Shown piece by piece: positions 13,982 to 14,996 of a DNA stretch of 14,996 nt; within the stretch, counting starts at the first letter, position 1; each line of letters begins with the position of its first letter. The stretch spans positions 1-14,996 of the forward strand of contig DAOVCF010000023.1 in the NCBI GenBank assembly GCA_030670165.1, given 5' to 3'. Below the pieces are notes generated by a model. The model ran no database searches, was not told where the DNA came from, and saw only the letters and a list, made by a program, of their open reading frames with translations. The stretch comes from Candidatus Stahliibacteriota bacterium (GTDB taxonomy: Bacteria; Hydrothermota; Tepidihabitantia; B3-TA06). A program made the position numbers and the translations under genes.

Positions 13982-14010
13982 TTGACAAGAGGCCTAAACT
14001 CATATATGCT
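13982..14010 (+). promoter_or_regulatory. Promoter of the barrel-like protein gene
   Basis: A perfect TTGACA (13982-13987) directly after the stop of the previous gene, then either TATGCT at 17 bp (14005-14010) or TATATG at 15 bp (14003-14008). With TATGCT, six bases separate it from an ATG at 14017, the same spacing as three other promoters in the window. Confidence 0.6.
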
Positions 14011-14016
14011 TAAGGG

Positions 14017-14034
14017 ATGGGAGAGCATGATTGA
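14017..14034 (+). CDS. Five-codon leader mini-ORF
   Basis: ATG at the predicted transcription start, encoding MGEHD, with its TGA overlapping the TTG start of the next gene in a TTGA junction. The codons GGA GAG are the Shine-Dalgarno of that gene. It is too short to judge on its own; it is listed because the arrangement repeats the mini-ORF at 10375-10404. Confidence 0.3.
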   Translation: MGEHD

Positions 14035-14996
14035 AGCAAGGCATACTCTCGGTCCTTATCTTCACAGGCGTATGGGCAGCCTTGTGGGACACACCCGAGG
14101 CCGATCTGTCGTTGGCACGACTCCACATAACGAGTCCGGCAGGGGCTATCAAGAATCGTCCCAGATTCTTAGTTAATGTTTCGGAAATTACAAGTCTAAC
14201 ATCACTGTATCTTGAAGATACAGCCTCAGAGCGAACAAGCTCCTTGCCCATAATCAATGGATATCCCGAAGCCCAGGTATCCGCAAGATTCGGAAGATTT
14301 GAGTTGGGGCTATCAGGAGAGCAGACCCTCGATGCAGGGGGCAAGATCTGGGAGCAAGAGTCGCCGGATGTTTTAAGGAGCCTTGATCTCTACAGGTTGT
14401 CCCTCGAAGCGGCATGGTGGCCCAAGCAAGGGAACGGATTAGTATTAGGATATAACCATTACCTGGCGCGGTTCATCCTGGATGAGGTTTATCCTCTCGA
14501 TTCTATACACTATAGGGCTTTCGGACATACCCCGGGTGTTTCGGCAGCGTTCGTTTCCACCCCTACTAAAGACATCACCCTTGATGCCCTTGTATCGTTT
14601 GCACCTTACATCCTGTTCTATACTGCTGCAGACGGTGTTAGAAAACGAGACGGCTACCTCATCTTCCCGCTTACATTTATAGGTGATATAGACATTTCTC
14701 CCACGGAGCAATTCGAGTTTTTCTTTACACTCCGCTACACCTTCAACTCTATGGCACGTAATCTCCACATCACCTCCTACATAGACAGTATCCCTCCGCC
14801 AAGCGATACCATCAACGAACACATGATACCGATCTACGATAAAAAAACCCTCAGCACAACAGCCGGAGCAAGCTATCGTATTATTGAACCCTTGAGTGTA
14901 CGTCTGTGGGGTAAGTATTCCGCTTCGCCTGTTGACGATCTGCGCCTGCCCTGGCCTAATCCGGGCGGGATAAGCGTGGCGGCTGAAGCCATCTGG
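14031..14996 (+). CDS. Secreted, probably outer-membrane beta-barrel protein; C-terminus beyond the window
   Basis: The frame is open from a TTG just after an in-frame TGA to the last base, 322 codons, with a GGGAG ribosome site seven bases upstream. The N-terminus (KQGILSVLIFTGVWAALWD) is a signal peptide. The rest has no transmembrane helix and shows alternating polar/hydrophobic strands with many aromatics (QVSARFGRFELGLSG, SLEAAWWPKQGNGLVLGYNHY, LSVRLWGKYSAS). This is the texture of an outer-membrane barrel or porin-like protein. There are no cysteines in the mature part. No family is recognised. If it is a barrel, the organism is diderm. The start could only be this TTG or a later codon, because the frame is closed immediately upstream. 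Confidence 0.75.
   Translation, partial: MKQGILSVLIFTGVWAALWDTPEADLSLARLHITSPAGAIKNRPRFLVNVSEITSLTSLYLEDTASERTSSLPIINGYPEAQVSARFGRFELGLSGEQTLDAGGKIWEQESPDVLRSLDLYRLSLEAAWWPKQGNGLVLGYNHYLARFILDEVYPLDSIHYRAFGHTPGVSAAFVSTPTKDITLDALVSFAPYILFYTAADGVRKRDGYLIFPLTFIGDIDISPTEQFEFFFTLRYTFNSMARNLHITSYIDSIPPPSDTINEHMIPIYDKKTLSTTAGASYRIIEPLSVRLWGKYSASPVDDLRLPWPNPGGISVAAEAIW

Noticed and set aside
14027..14176. Plus-strand frame beginning MIEARHTLGPYLH
   Set aside because: Composition is not protein-like, and it lies under the much longer open frame starting with TTG at 14031, which has a signal peptide.
1..14996. CRISPR array, insertion sequence or prophage
   Set aside because: No regularly spaced repeats, transposase, integrase or terminal inverted repeats were seen.

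Overview
The window is bacterial DNA of moderate GC and high coding density. Bacterial marks are mnmG (gidA), a nifS/nifU pair and near-consensus sigma-70-type promoters. Secretion signals, a likely outer-membrane beta-barrel protein and a system II (ResB/CcsA) cytochrome c maturation pair suggest a diderm. Several proteins are strongly diverged from textbook families, which fits an uncultured candidate phylum, but the sequence does not prove an affiliation.

Layout. (1) 1-1981, minus: rseC-like, nifS and nifU (cut by the window edge), overlapping or abutting, behind one promoter. (2) 1989-2084, minus: a possible 31-residue small protein inside a 217-bp gap. (3) 2199-7124, minus: a secreted/membrane fusion protein (5'-nucleotidase-like, two thioredoxin-like and one CcdA-like domain), then mnmG and a short QueG-like double-[4Fe-4S] protein, all overlapping. 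(4) 7204-8250, plus: a PPC/DUF296 protein, a tRNA with a CAU anticodon and a small membrane protein. (5) 8218-10375, minus: a TIM-barrel sugar-isomerase-like protein and an unrecognised 433-residue membrane protein. (6) 10518-12886, plus: ResB-like, CcsA and a Yip1-like membrane protein. (7) 13019-14996, plus: a 305-residue protein that may have a papain-like (BtrH-like) fold and a secreted barrel-like protein running off the end.

Functional thread. Thiol redox and haprotein maturation recur: RseC-like, NifS/NifU, the CcdA/thioredoxin fusion, and ResB/CcsA. A plausible reading is that the fusion carries electrons across the membrane to keep cytochrome c CXXCH thiols reduced for ResB/CcsA. This is inference.

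Most notable observation. Nearly every transcription unit starts with the same compact promoter: a TTGACA-like box, a spacer of exactly 16 bp (one case 15 or 17), a TATAAT-like box, then 5-7 bases to an ATG or GTG. The predicted transcription start therefore falls on the start codon, giving leaderless mRNAs. Downstream genes in the same operons have Shine-Dalgarno sites. In two units the near-leaderless codon instead opens a 5- or 9-codon mini-ORF that contains the Shine-Dalgarno of the real gene and ends overlapping its start; a third unit has a 13-codon leader ORF with its own ribosome site. I saw no CRISPR array, insertion sequence, phage gene or convincing intrinsic terminator.
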